A DNA stretch of 64,000 nucleotides from Hetaerina americana (taxonomy: Eukaryota > Arthropoda > Insecta > Odonata > Calopterygidae). Position 1 is the first letter of the stretch. Every line of letters starts with the position of its first letter. Where the stretch lies: NCBI GenBank assembly GCA_022747635.1, contig JAKTNV010000005.1:40114738-40178737 (forward strand), in the 5' to 3' direction. Below are positions 25,055 through 37,781 of the stretch, piece by piece. Made by a program: the position numbers and the translations under genes. The notes beneath the pieces are model-generated. The model searched no databases. It had not been told where the DNA came from and saw nothing but the letters and a program-made list of their open reading frames with translations.

Positions 25055-26650
25055 GCAATCCCAAAAGTACCTGACCCAACAGAGAAAACACAAAATTTTT
25101 GGAAAAATTTTATTTATTTTTCAACAATTCCCTTTCAGCTCTATACACTTTTCCCAGCGCTGTTCAATTAGTTCGATACCCATTTAATAAAAGAACCGTC
25201 TTGCTCCTTAAAATAGCCATGAACTGCCGACATCACTTCTTCACGGTCGGAAAATCTTTGACCACCGAGCCATTTTTTCAAGTTTGCGAACAGAAAATAA
25301 TCCGAGGTAGCTAAATCTGGCGAATAGGGTGTATGAGGTAGCAATTCAAACTTTCATTCATGAATTTTGGCTATCGCAAGAACGGATCTGTGAGCTGGTG
25401 CAATGTGTGGATGAAACAACACTTTCTTCTGAGCCAAATTCGGCCGCTTTTGCTTGATTTCTTGGCTCAAACGTTGCAATAAGTTCGCATAATACCTGCC
25501 GTTGATAGTTTTTCCTTTTTCAAGATAGTCAATGAGAATTAACTCACGCGCATTCCAAAAAACCGACGCCATGACCTTGCCTGCTGATGAAACGGTCTTC
25601 GTATTTTTTGGAGCCGGTTCTCCCTTTTGAATCCGTTGTTTTGATTGTTCTTTTGTCTCGGGTGTGCAGTAATGGGCCCATGTTTCATCCATCGTTGTGA
25701 AACGTCGCAAAATTATGCTTTGATGCTGTGAAACTTTGCTAAACACTCAATTGAAATATCTTCACGACACTGGTTTTGCTCGAGTGTGAGCAAACGCGGC
25801 ACCCATCAGCTTTCTCATGTCCAAATTTTCAATTAATATGCGATGTACCGCACTTTTTGAAATACATAATATGTCTGCTAGCTCGCGCACTTTCAGTCAA
25901 TGATCATCCAGTATCACTTCGTGGATTTTCTTCACCGTTTCTGGAGTCGTCACCTCATTTAGTCAACCAATGCGATGCTCGTCTTGACAGCTAGTACGGC
26001 CTCGTTTAAACTGTGCTACCCAATATTTTACTGTTGTAAACGAAGAAGCAGACTCACCCAGAGTAGAATCCAATTCAGCTTTTATATTGGGTTGGGCTGA
26101 GTAGAGTATTTGGGGGAGGGTAGAGTATTTGGGGGAGGCGACCGACAGCTGAGGTCAATTGCGCCATAGGGGATGGACAGGAGAGGATGAAGGGTGGAGA
26201 GAAACCCGGCGTCGGAACTAGCCTACTCTTTACGAAAGGCGCCAAGGGGTCTGCAGCTTAACGTCCCATCCGACGGACGGCGTACTCACTCAAAGTGCCC
26301 TCCACAAAGCACCTCAAGTAGGGATCGAGATACCTCGGAAAAATATTCAACGGGATTTGAACCCGGGCCATCTGGGTCGGAGGCCAGTACGTTAGCCCCC
26401 GCACCATCTCGATCCCCCCTTGGGCTGAGGCCTGTCAAATAAAAGTATTGTATCACATAACCGTGACCACTTTTCTCTATTTTCACAAATTCACTGAAAA
26501 AGTTCACTATTGATGGCTGCCAAACAAATACTAAACAAAGTGGCGTCTTCAAACTTGAAACATATGCTTTATAGATAGCGAACTTTCTAATGCAGGGATA
26601 TTTTTCAAACAACTACCGCCATCTCTAGGTCAGGCCGGGTACTTTTGGAG
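25055..26650 (-). mobile_element. mariner-type transposon relic interrupted by a SINE
   Basis: The minus-strand transposase is broken. It starts near 26500 with IEKSGHGYVIQYFYLTGL, is interrupted by the SINE at 26102-26419, and resumes near 26085 with KAELDSTLGESASSFTTVKY. It then shows RELADILCISKSAVHRIL, TMDETWAHYCTPETK, FHPHIAPAH and PYSPDLATSDYFLFANLKKW. The second catalytic aspartate (normally HQDNAP) is lost, and there are several frame breaks and stops. Candidate inverted ends share GGTCAGG..GTACTTTTGG, outward-facing near 25060-25077 and 26628-26647. It belongs to a different mariner subfamily from the 22.2-kb element. Confidence 0.85.
26102..26419 (-). repeat. tRNA-derived SINE, family A, inserted in mariner
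   Basis: A full-length family A copy in minus orientation. The tRNA-like head at its right end has GGGATCGAGATGGTGCGGGGG and a B-box-like GGGTTCAAATCCCG. The body includes GTGCTTTGTGGAGGGCACTT and CTCTCCACCCTTCATCCTCTC. It is flanked by an exact 10-bp target duplication TTGGGCTGAG (26092-26101 and 26420-26429). Removing it rejoins the mariner reading region, so it inserted after the mariner. The tail end shows a short internal duplication of GGGGGAGG plus TAGAGTATTT. Other copies are at 37782-38085 and 50126-50390. Confidence 0.9.
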
Positions 26651-29600
26651 CCCCCATGTAGAATTGGCATGTTCTACGAAATGATGTAGAATGTATGTGG
26701 AGTTGAAGAACGGTTTATTGAAGTGCGGCGTGCCAGGTTGAGTATTGTCAGGCAAGGCTTAGAAATGTAGCATTTTTCAGAGTTTCCATCCACTACCTAC
26801 TTTATAAAGTAGGCTATTAAATAATTGTAATGATAATAAAGCTCGCCTATCGTTGTAGTAACATATTCAATTAGAGAAAAGAGAGTTCCAATAAACTGCG
26901 GGAGATGCCACAGCAGTAACTTTCATTCCCATGCAAGAATTTCAATGCGCCTTGCGAATCATTTAAACACCCTGAAATTTTTGCATAAAAGAGTATTGTC
27001 ATTGAATTATTAACATTTTCAATGGACATTTTTTCTTTAAAATGCATACTCCAATGAAAAATGTTAGTCATATTCATAGTGAGTTTGTTCTTCGGTAGAT
27101 TTAGAATCTTTTCTTATTCTCCGTTCCGAGCTATATAAAAATAACGGAAACTTAACCTCAAAGTTAGGAAAGTCTCATAACATTATTATTTTAATGCATG
27201 ATACAACAAAAAGTCGTTCAGCGATACAAGCTATGATGGCAACTGTGCTTCATCCATCACTTTACTTACGTCAATCCACGAATTTTCAAATACCAAGAGG
27301 CCATTATAAGTAATAACTAACTCTCGTCGAGTAATACTTCCCAAACACATAATAAACATCGAAAACGGCATTTGCATTGCCTAAAATCGTACAAATTGCA
27401 GAATGCTCACGCATAAGAAAATCCTTGCGTAAAGTCAATTAAGAGGTAGTCTGGAACGATGAGTCTTGAACTAATAAATTGGAAAGTTAAAAAAAGAATA
27501 TCACACGAAGAAAATATTTCACAAAACATTCCATTGATTATAATGTGGTATAAAATAAAATGAACTCGCTCAATGTTCAGCGGATAAGATATCTACAACA
27601 GGGGAGCAATAAGTTCTAATGTAGCATTGGTAAAAGTGATTCTTTGAATCTATATATCCATCCGATCATTGTTAAATAGGTCACGCTCCCAACTTCAAAT
27701 CTGACGCAGTGTACCGTTGTTTGTGCTTTATATTACTGATTATTTATAATTATTCAAAGAATCACACACATTACTTCAATTTTAACGAACACAACAAAGA
27801 AAATTTAAACTATCTTTCCCAAGAAATTCACGAGATAGAAATTTTAATCAATCAGCCACCTATACCAAAACTTATTAAAAGCTAACACTCAGTCGAAACT
27901 ATGACGGTGAAGCATAGTTACGTGCGCTTAAATTAAACGCATGAAATATTCTAAACGCCCGACTAGATTCTGCTACAAACTCAAGATCATGAAACAATAC
28001 TTATTCCCAATTTGAATTCGAGCTATCATTCGCCTAGAGAGTTCCAACCTTGACCACTCGAAGAGCCACTGGTCATTACTCCTTCTACAACCATCACTAT
28101 TTCATCTTATTCCCTCTAGGTGTCAGGATAAAAAAAGCGCCAATAACTGAGCTCCCTAGCAATACTTGAAATATCAGTAAAAAAATGTCTTAGAAAATTA
28201 CGCTGCATGAAAACCAAATCAAGAATTATAAACGTTAAATTATACATTTATTGCTGATTATACCGGTACAAATTCCAAATCTCACAGAATTATGACGTAT
28301 TGTCTTCATGTTAACGCGAAGTTCAATTGACGTTTCCGATAGCAGATTCGCAACATGGACCATAGAAATTTACATTTGATACGAAATTTCGGGTAAAAAC
28401 AGTAAATAAACCAACGCTGAATGAAAACGAAAACAAAATTTAACAATTAAGTACAATCATATACCTTTTAAAGGTAAAACATTTTAGGATGAAAATGGAA
28501 CTGTTTAATGTCATTAATCAGCCTAAAAACTAACGCTCGCAGAGATTGATTTCAAATGGATAGAGCAGATAAAGCCATTATAGGTTCGGCTAAAAGTTTC
28601 ATTAGCAATATATGGTTGCTGTTCTAAAACATAACGAATCCTACATATGATCTTGTACACCATCGAGCAGCATAAAGCCAAAAGAATAATAATTGCAACA
28701 AAAAAATTGTACAAATCGGTCATATAAATTTGCAAAGGAAAATACCTACCTCGAAAAGAAAGGAATACCACAGGAATCTTCACCCGGTACAATATACTAG
28801 TTCGCAATGGCGGCATTTCGTGAAAAAACAAATTTGAACTGAAAAGTAACTGAGCGTGCACAGTTTTCTTACGTGTCATTAGATAAAAATAAGTAAAACA
28901 ATAACTTTACGCCAGCGCATGCGAAAAAGCATAGAGGCCGCAACTCCAGAATCACACGGTTTTATAAAAAGGCAATGACAAAAAGCCAAGCAATTGAAAA
29001 TCTTAAAATTGCGCCAAAAGTAGCATGCGAATGCGACAGTAACCAATGACAAATGAGTGCTGAATATCAAGTATCTTGTCACAGTATAAAAACAGAATAA
29101 GAATAATTTAAATATGTTCTTCATTATATCAATAAAACTTGGCTAAATCATTGGCTAAAACAATGTTATCCAAGAAAATGCAAACTTGGTTTAACTGCAG
29201 GATGGATATACAAACTTATAATGCAATTTAATTGAACTTGGTTCACCGACACGCCAGTCCCAATATATATTCAATATATTAAGCTGTTCGGATTCCAAAA
29301 TGAACCGATCATTCATTAGCTGTGTTACTAATCATCGTCCTACAAAAATCTTTCCTTATTATGTTATCGAAATTAAAACCATGTATCACTAGACTTTTGC
29401 CATTAAATGTAAGCTACATTCAACAGTAATTGAAGATTAATTCAAACGTTTCATCATTTCAAAACAATCCTCGACTAAATGCATGTATTTATGCTAATTT
29501 TTAATATTAAATTATTCCCAAAAAGAAAACTAATGCCACAATTAGATTAAACTTCTTGGCACCATGCAACTCAACTGAACTTTCTTGTTAATAGTGTAGA

Positions 29601-30375
29601 TAAATTTACTTTACATCGCATGGTAACAATATATTCTTTGAAGCAAAAAAGCGTGTTAGAATGTTAGAGAATGAAAAATGAACGATGAAGGAAGGGAAAA
29701 TAATAGATATAAGAAAAATTAGGTAAATAAAAGCACGGTTTTTAAATTAATGCGTGTTAATGCAGTTTTATTCAATAAAAACAAATAAATCATACAACCA
29801 AATACACATTAGTTCCAAATAATGCATCGGCTGCATCAAAAGAAACAATAATTAACAAAAACATAGTGCAGAATAAGAAGATTTTTTAATAAATATTCAA
29901 TAAATACAACACTATGTTAAATGTCACACCAATTCTACTATTAGGATGAATATTCATGAGAAATCATAGTGATTGAACTACATAACAACAGTAAAATGTG
30001 GAATAATCTGTTTATCTCGGTGATGCCGAAGTCAGACTTAGTTTTTCGTAATTCTGTCGCACTTTATTGAATGACAACTTGTCCTGATAGTAAAAAACTA
30101 TAAAGCAGCAGATAGTACCAACTAAACCTATCTTAAAAATGCAAAGACAGACAAGTGAATTACAACAAATATAATAAAAATACATAGAATAATTTATGTT
30201 TTACTTACTCAAATGCCCCACACTTCCTTTTTGCCCCATGTCTCACATTCCTGGCCTATACTCGCAAAAGCAGAATGTTCACATGAATAAGATCCGAGAT
30301 GTTCCAAACCTACCGCGACATGCACAAATTTTTAAAAAATAATGTAACAACTCATTTAGCGTTACACCCCCATTT
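26651..30375. other. Intergenic, AT-rich, nothing recognised
   Basis: About 3.7 kb of AT-rich DNA. Open frames such as 28523-28879 and 28879-29124 (minus) give hydrophobic low-complexity products and no family match. CpG remains near expectation here, unlike the region after 31.6 kb. Confidence 0.45.
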
Positions 30376-30623
30376 CAAGATGGCAACAACGAACAATCTT
30401 GCTCGCCAGCTGAGCCGAAGGAGAGACATCTGTAAATAGGCATTGCTTAGCGCATGTTGATATTTTCTTGTTTTACATGTGTTTAACAGCTGACGTATGC
30501 TATTCAATGTGCCCATAACGTGGGGATATTATAAAATGTGTATAAGGCAACCTCATTTTTTAAACATTTTTTGCGAATTAATATAATATTTTATTCCTCA
30601 AATGTTATATTTAGATTTGCAGA
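30376..30623 (+). promoter_or_regulatory. Probable MOGS promoter / 5' UTR region
   Basis: Lies directly upstream of the MOGS start codon. It contains CAAGATGGC (30376-30384), which fits the YY1-type AANATGGC element often found at transcription starts. An upstream ATG at 30380 opens a 19-codon frame ending at 30437-30439. A possible donor, CT|GTAAAT at 30432, and an acceptor, TTTGCAG at 30616-30622, could remove the sequence between. The transcription start is not determined. Confidence 0.35.
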
Positions 30624-33600
30624 ATGAGGAATAAAGAACCTAAGGTATTGCCCATTTCCTTGCCAAATTTATGATCAAATTTTTATGCTTATTAAAAATT
30701 GCTGTTGTATATTTATAAAGTACATTTCTTCAGTCCAACGTTGTTAGGCGGATAAAGAAGAATAAAGTCATCACTTTCGAAAAAATTGTGGTACAAAATG
30801 AAGAAAAGAATCGTTATTCAACATTACTATATCTATTAGCACTGGTCGGACTGACAGTAGCAGCATATGCATGCTATTTGGGTTATTGTGAGACAAGGGT
30901 GAACACTCCTTTCAATGGAGCAAAGGTATTTAAGGGATTGTTCTTTATTATACCATTTTGTTTCTATAACATGTTTCCTTATACGTATACTTCCTTGAGC
31001 AGGTTGTCGGAATATCTGGATTGGATGTTCCAGATACGTACTGGGGAACGTATAGGCCCGGTGTTTATTACGGAATGAAAACAAGATCACCATACTCACC
31101 GGTAATGGGGCTTATGTGGTATTTCCCTCAAGTTCTGCACTCACAAGGCGACAACATTAGGCAAGATTTTAGTTACAATTAATTCAAGTGTACATTGAGT
31201 AGTAGTATCTTAATTCTACCCATCAAATCTAGACGACTACCGTGCCTTTAGATCTCTATTTCTTTCAGAAAGAATGAATCGTGCCACTGACCTCCTTCTT
31301 ATAGGCGCCTAATGATAAAATTACTAAGAAATATTCTAAGTTGAACGAATTAACCATTCAATTGATTAAATCAAATAAATATTTCATACATGTTTACCTT
31401 CTATATAACTAACAAATAATACTGCAAGCTCCGCGCGCACTACCAAATAATTTCATTGAGATGAATCTCTTCTTCCAGACATTGGTGTGAACAGAGTGAT
31501 AACCTTGGTCGCTATGGATGGGAGGAGCATGATGGAAAAACGTTTGGAATACAGACTATAAAGGATGGCCCCTTTAACCTAGTCACATCATTCGTTAAGC
31601 GTCCTGGAGGTAATCATGGTGGAGATTGGAGCAGTCGGATTTCAGTGACCTCTGAGGTGAGACAAGATCATTCGCTTTCAAGACTTTGGCATGTTTTCAG
31701 AAAAATATTTTTTTATGATAGATTTTTGTCTGCAATAAGTTCAGGGATGGACCTAGAAACTCGCAAAAGGTTATGGATGCAATTACCATTCACCAGTGAA
31801 GTGAGTGAGGAATGCTTCAAAATTGACCCTAATCTTTTGGGAAAATGATTTTCAGATCCTTTCTTCAAAAGACCTTAAACATATGAGTAGTTTTAGCATG
31901 GGAAGTGTTTATAGGTATTTGGGAGTGAAAACCTTTTCACTGAGCCTTTATTTTTTACCAAGAGAGTCCAAGGTAATCCAACCAAGCAACGATTGATTAA
32001 TTTATTTATCCCTTTCAATCCACTCAAGATAATGGCAGCTCACTCAATATGTGGTAAGATGACCAATTTCCATCAAATGGTGATTTATTTACTGTTTCTT
32101 TTGGCACTTTTTATAATACATGAAAATAACTTTTGAAAGGTCGTCTCTTAATTTTGCTTTTTCAATTTTTCCTATCACTATGAAGAAAATTTCAGAAGTT
32201 TAGAGAGATTGAGGTTTAGGAAAACTAGGGTAAAGTTAAACTGAGAGATTGAATATTAATGGTCTTCCTATCCAATTTCCATTTAGAAATCTTAAAAGCC
32301 CCTAGATATTTAGTGAAGAAACAAATCTTAAAAATATCAAGTTTCCACAGTCTTAATAGGATGTAGGGTAATGAATTGTTTTCTACTAAAAATGCAAATT
32401 ATTGCTCTGGCATTCATTAAATTAGTTATCTCTTGAATTATTTTAGTACTAAAAATTTAAGACTAACTGCACTATTCTTACATTCTCTATCTTATGATAC
32501 ATCAAAATATATTGTTTTATATAAATTATGAAAATGTTTTCAAGATAGTAATGTGTCCACCTATTAATAAATTATTAAACCTTGGGAAGATGATAATCAT
32601 TTCTACTGTGGTTTGAAAAATGTTGCAATTGTTTATTATGCTTAGCCGTTAAACATGATGGCCTTCTGTCTGCTATCATATTAAGTGTTCTTCAGTTTGA
32701 ATTTCTATTTCATTCATACATAAATGTCTATAATTGAAATCATGATGCAACTTAATACTTCCTTGCATTAATTTGCTTGTCACCTCGTGGTTTTAAAAAG
32801 CCAAGACTGAAAACTCTATTTCCTACAAATTTGATGGATTCTTAGGAGCATGAGTACAATTCTGCAATGATGGAGCAAGTGGTCATGTATTTACACAATC
32901 ATCAGAAATTTATGGTAAATGAGAACTTGTGGGTTGATGTTTTTAAAGGTTAGTTGTTCATCTCTAAAATAAATGAACATATTTGAAGGTTAAAATGCAT
33001 TTAAAAAACCCACGTAATTTGCACAATGTATGTTCTACTAGAAGAATAATTGAAACTACTTTATTGTTATCGGTATTTAACTGATTAGGGTAGGTTCTGG
33101 ATGGACGCAGCAATTGTACAAAAATGCATTCACTTGCCTCTCCTAAACAGAAAGCACAACTTGAACTCTGGCACTACAGTAAGCCCCTCTTTAAATCCTT
33201 ATAATTCTTTCTTCCCTTCATTCCATCCAACGTGCCTATCCTCTTTTCCCCTTCCTCATTTGCCTAACATTCTCCCCTCCATCACAATCTTTAACCTCAC
33301 ATTGCCAATCAACATACACTGAATCTATTTTTCCTGCCTCATTTTGATTTCTCCCGACAATCCCCTCTCCTCCCCCACCATTGCTAGCTCCATCTCGTTT
33401 GTTTTCCAATCAGTCCACTTAAGCTTTTCCATCCTTCTCCACACCCACATTTCAAAAGCCTCCAATCCATGCCCATCATCCTACGGTAATGACCATGTTT
33501 CTACTCAGTACAAAACCATGCTCCAAATTATAGTTTTAACATACCTTTTCTTAACATTCTTATCCTAAGTCCCTGTCATCAATGCCTTCTTCTTGATGAA

Positions 33601-36437
33601 AACTTCTTTGACTAATGCGACTATTTTGCCTTATGTCCCTACTATTTTGAACATTTTGGTCCAAAATATTTCTGAAATACATGAACTGTTTCACTTGCTC
33701 TAATTTTTGTCCTCCTATTTTAACATTTAACTTAGCTTTTCTCTTCCCAGAAAATTGCATAACTCATTTTATTTATGTTTATTCTCATCCCATAACGATT
33801 GCAATGCTCTCAGCAGAGCTTGCAACCCCTTGGGTAAGTGACAAACTAAAGCTTGGTCATCAGCAAACCTGATTTTATGAATGCCTGACCAATTTTACTT
33901 CTATCTCCAGTTCTTTCTATGCCTTTTCGCCATTATCGCCATGCCTCACTTAACCTCTTCTCCTCTTAATATTATGATATTACTACCACTTTGGTTATCC
34001 CCGTTGTCCTTTTGTCTCATCTTGAGCAGCCCTAAAATATCTATATTTCCCCTCTTCATTTCTCTCCTTATATTTTCTCATTTTTCTGTCCTCATCATTG
34101 TCCTAGCATTTCAAGTTCCTATTCTAACTAATTTGGTTATTTTCTGGGGATCGGGATGGTGCGGTGGCTTGAGGATTTGAACCCAGGCCCGAGAGGGCCT
34201 GGGTTCAAATCCTCAAGCCACCACACCGCACAAGACCCTACCAGGAGCAAATATCATTTCTCCCACCAGGTCATCAGAACACACAAGTCCTTCCATCATG
34301 TCAAGGTTGTACTCTATAGGGAGGGAAACTACTTATTCACTTGACAAAATGTCACACTGAAATATCTAGTATGGTTTAAAATAAGAGCAAAAAGAAATTG
34401 TTTTTCTCATTAATGTAGAGGTAACCATTATCATTCAAAAAAATTGATTGAAGAAATGTCTTAACTTGATTATTTGCATGTGCGTGAATTATTCATATAT
34501 ACAAAGTTCATTTCTATTTGCAGAAAAACCATGGAGTGGGTCAAATAGTGTCCCTTTTCTTTTACGCTGCCTTGGAGGAAAAGACCAAAGGATGGATCTC
34601 ACCAAATGAAAATTTTGAAAAGAAAAGTCACACACCTACTGGAGTTATTGGCTGGACAGAACAGTTAGGAGATTTCACCCTCCGATACTTCTCTAGGAGC
34701 AAGATAGTTCAACATTCTTTCCTGGCCACCACAGTCATGCGGTTGGAAATGCTGAAGGATGCTCTCATTTCTCACTTAAGGCATCGAAGATCAGATTCAG
34801 TGGCAACACTCCCAGGGATGGTTCAAACACGAAATGAGAATGGAGCTATAGAAAAAGGACCAAACTTCATCATCACTGAGATCACAGGAAGGGTTCCTTT
34901 TGAAATAGAAATTGTATACGAGTCCAAAAGTTATTATCATCGGCCATCAACGTTGGTCGGGGAGATGTTTGATGAGGAGCTAGCCAAAAGGAGGGCACAC
35001 TTTAATGAAAAGTTTGACTCGGTGTTCAAATTGAAGGATCATGGTAACTGGAACAAGACTCAGTCAAAATTTGCGCAAGTTGTTCTCTCAAATGTAATGG
35101 GTAGTATAGGATATTTTTATGGATCATCAAGGGTCATCTCAGAGTACAACAGCAGTCCAGTTCCATATTGGAAAGCCCCTCTGTTCACTGCCGTGCCTTC
35201 ACGTTCTTTCTTTCCTCGTGGTTTCTTGTGGGATGAGGGTTTTCACGGTCTACTGATTTCTACTTGGGACTTGGACATGGAGCTGGATATAATGTGTCAC
35301 TGGTTTGATTTAATGAATGTTATGGGCTGGATTCCAAGGGAGCAGATCCTTGGAACAGAAGCACTTGCTAAAGTTCCAGAAGAGTTTGTTGTGCAGAATG
35401 CAGCCATTGCCAATCCCCCCACTTTCTTCCTCACCATCCAATACATCCTCAGTAACTTCGGAGAAGACATGATTGACCCCAAGCGTTTGGCTGTTCTTGA
35501 GCGTCTGTATCCACGTTTTCGAGCGTGGTTCAACTGGTTGAACACGACACAAGCCGGCGAGCTGCCTGGAACATATATGTGGAGAGGAAGAGTGCTCTTG
35601 GAACCTTCCCCTGAAATCAACCCAAAGACTCTGGCATCCGGTTTGGATGACTACCCCCGCTCATCACACCCAACATCATCCGAGCGTCACGTTGACCTCC
35701 TCTGTTGGATTGCGTTAGGTGCTGCTGCCTTGGCTGAAGTAGCCGAACTGATCTCGGCAGATTCTACCAAGTACAAGAGGACTTTTGAGATGCTCTCCGA
35801 TGATGGTCACATTGCATCACGTCATTGGTCTGATGTTTCAGAATCCTTTGCTGACTTTGGCCTTCACACTGACTCACTGACCCTTAAGCGTCCACCTCGA
35901 AAGCCGAACACCCCTCCTCATGTTCCACCACCTGGCATGGTCCGCTTTGTGTTGGAGGCACCCCACTATCGCTATGTTGACTCAGCATTTGGCTATGTCT
36001 CACTTTTCCCATTTTTTCTTCAGCTACTGGAAAAAGACTCCGAGCTCCTGGGTATAATCCTCTCCAAGCTGGAAAGAAAGGACCTCCTATGGACAGATTA
36101 TGGCCTACGTTCACTTTCTACCACATCGCCTTATTATATGAAGCATAATACTGAACACGATCCACCATATTGGCGGGGACAAATTTGGATTAATATAAAT
36201 TATTTAGCCGTAAGGGCATTACATCACTATGGTACCCTCCCAGGGCCATATTCAGAGAAATCTAAGGCTGTGTATGAACGTCTAAGGTTAAATGTTGTAA
36301 ATAATGTGATGAAACAGTATCAGAAAACAGGTTACATATGGGAGCAATACAACGATCGTACAGGTGCAGGAATGGGGTCACGACCATTTACTGGCTGGTC
36401 CTCACTTGTTGTACTCATGATGGCTGAGTTGTACTGA
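30624..36437 (+). CDS. MOGS: Mannosyl-oligosaccharide glucosidase (ER glucosidase I, GH63)
   Basis: Removes the outermost alpha-1,2 glucose from the Glc3Man9GlcNAc2 glycan just after its transfer to nascent proteins in the ER. This is the first N-glycan trimming step. Coding exons: 30624-30644, 30734-30925, 31003-31160, 31479-31656 and 34524-36437, all joining in phase. They give 820 residues; the human protein has 837. Residues 36-58 form a signal-anchor membrane helix after a short basic cytosolic tail, as in type II family members. Family motifs: [17 protein letters not shown] (85-101), [29 protein letters not shown] (about 419 for WDEGFH), [20 protein letters not shown] (570-578, the known substrate-binding motif), [12 protein letters not shown] (about 727) and [13 protein letters not shown]. 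About 78% of the protein is in the last exon. Intron 3 uses a GC donor (AG|GCAAGA at 31161). The first coding exon (seven codons) is the least certain part. Confidence 0.96.
33175..33930 (-). mobile_element. LINE relic, antisense in MOGS intron
   Basis: Minus-strand translation gives [19 protein letters not shown], collinear with KAKLNIEIRGQKLEQVEQF in the LINE at 40255-41430. The C-terminal region that normally contains RLEAF and NEEVLGM follows in degraded form. Many stops are present. It is the same family as the 40-kb copy, truncated and dead, and opposite to MOGS transcription. Confidence 0.8.
34163..34222. repeat. Snapback made from a tRNA-like SINE head, 28-bp perfect arms
   Basis: 34163-34190 and 34195-34222 are exact reverse complements around a 4-nt loop (GAGA). 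Each arm contains the B-box-like GGGTTCAAATCC or its complement. The flanking GGGATCGGGATGGTGCGG matches the start of SINE family A (GGGATCGAGATGGTGCGG). The head's middle appears replaced by an inverted copy of its B-box end. The SINE body is absent. Confidence 0.85.
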
Positions 36438-37767
36438 TTGTTTTGGGATTCTTCATTCAGGGAGGGATACAAGTGAAGTCTTCATGGCTGGTGCTCATAG
36501 TTCCTTGCCACATATTTTGAACAAATTTTCTTTATAATCTGGAAATAATAGCTATGCTAATCACCTTCTTATCTGAGGGTAAAACATCCTCAGGCCTTAA
36601 GGTAAACAGGAACTCTCTCTGGGGTTAAAGATGTGGGCTGTGATACAAAAGATCATTTGGAATTATGCATAAATCAAGGGAACAACTATAAAGCCATGAA
36701 GATGCACTCATTTATGTTCAAATCAATTGTGATGAATTTGAGAACTTTTCTCTTTGTTTTATATTTTTTATCTTTGTTTGAGCTCTAACTAGTGATACTG
36801 AATGTTTTTGCTGTGAAACTGAATATCTCTTATAAAAATTATTATATTTTATGGCACATCAGAGTAACCTATTTTTCCTACATGCTGATGACATAACAAA
36901 TAAGCCCAGCAACTCCTAAGGGTTAATAAATTCAACTTTGTCTTTAAAAGTACCCGACTACATAATAAAAGTAAACAGCAACTGAATGTTTACTTAGAAA
37001 ATCATGATAATTCCAGTATGGAACATTCCACTGTATATTGTAGAAATAACTAATTATTCTTTAAAAAGCTTAGATCTATTGGCAACTACTTCATAAAATC
37101 TTTGATTCAGAAAGTTGTGTATTTTATGTGTGACTAGTGTGAGGTGCTACCCAAAATTTCTCTGAATGTATCCACACAAAAATTTCAGTTTAACTGATGC
37201 CCTAGTTGTCTCTCATGTCCTTGTCACCATAAAAATCCTTAAAAATACCTCATCTGAAGAGCGGACACCTTGATCCCAATATATCTGCCACGAACAGTTG
37301 GCATCCTGTAATTCTTCCTTGGCCAACACATCCAGCAAATCTATTTTATCTATCTTCTCCACTTCCACTTAATTTTCATTGAAAGGAGAGGGAATTTTCA
37401 ATCAGGGTTGGCAGATTTTCCCATGTTGTTCTAATAACGGTGAAAAACTTATGAACAGGGGTAGGGCATAAGCCAGGGCACAATTTTCATGATAGAACAC
37501 CTAGTTGCTTGTGTGCAATGGATTTCAGCTGTTTCCACTTCACATTTCCTTCCCTCAGAATGTCACCATAGAATTTGACAATGATAGGGAAAGAACAAAT
37601 TCCTCGGGAGCAATTCTATCAGTGTCAAAGGTGTCATTGGGTGGTGGCTTCACACTGTACTTTACCTATGGCGCTGTGTTGGTTGGGAATGTACATGGAC
37701 TCCTCTACTGTGGCCATCGTTGTTTAGTGTCCAGATGGAATCTGTAACCACAACTTTTATTCCTAAT
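36438..37767 (+). other. MOGS 3' UTR and downstream region
   Basis: Follows the MOGS stop codon. Candidate polyadenylation signals AATAAA occur at 36925-36930 and 36964-36969. Both lie inside the segment (36826-37125) that is duplicated at 39882-40175. CpG is almost absent: 4 counted by hand in 36481-37500. No further gene is recognised to 37767. Confidence 0.5.
36826..37125 (+). repeat. Direct repeat, copy 1 (second at 39882-40175)
   Basis: Shares long exact blocks with 39882-40175 in the same orientation, including TTAATAAATTCAACTTTGTC, TTTAAAAGTACCC, TGGAACATTCCACT and TTTAAAAAGCTTAGATCTA. Small indels separate the copies. It is either a local duplication or two copies of an unnamed repeat. 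Confidence 0.88.
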
Positions 37768-37781
37768 TTTGACAGTAGAGG

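Larger units (their letters stand above)
31657..34523 (+). other. Large intron of MOGS
   Basis: 2867-bp intron with donor GAG|GTGAGA and acceptor TATTTGCAG. It holds an antisense LINE relic (33175-33930) and a tRNA-like snapback (34163-34222). The rest is AT-rich, with CpG already strongly depleted. Small open frames at 31645-31996 are intron read-through. Confidence 0.85.

Noticed and set aside
30380..30439. ATG at 30380 as the MOGS start
   Set aside because: Its frame ends at 30437-30439. The only nearby donor is in phase 1, which does not fit the phase-0 acceptor at 30733.
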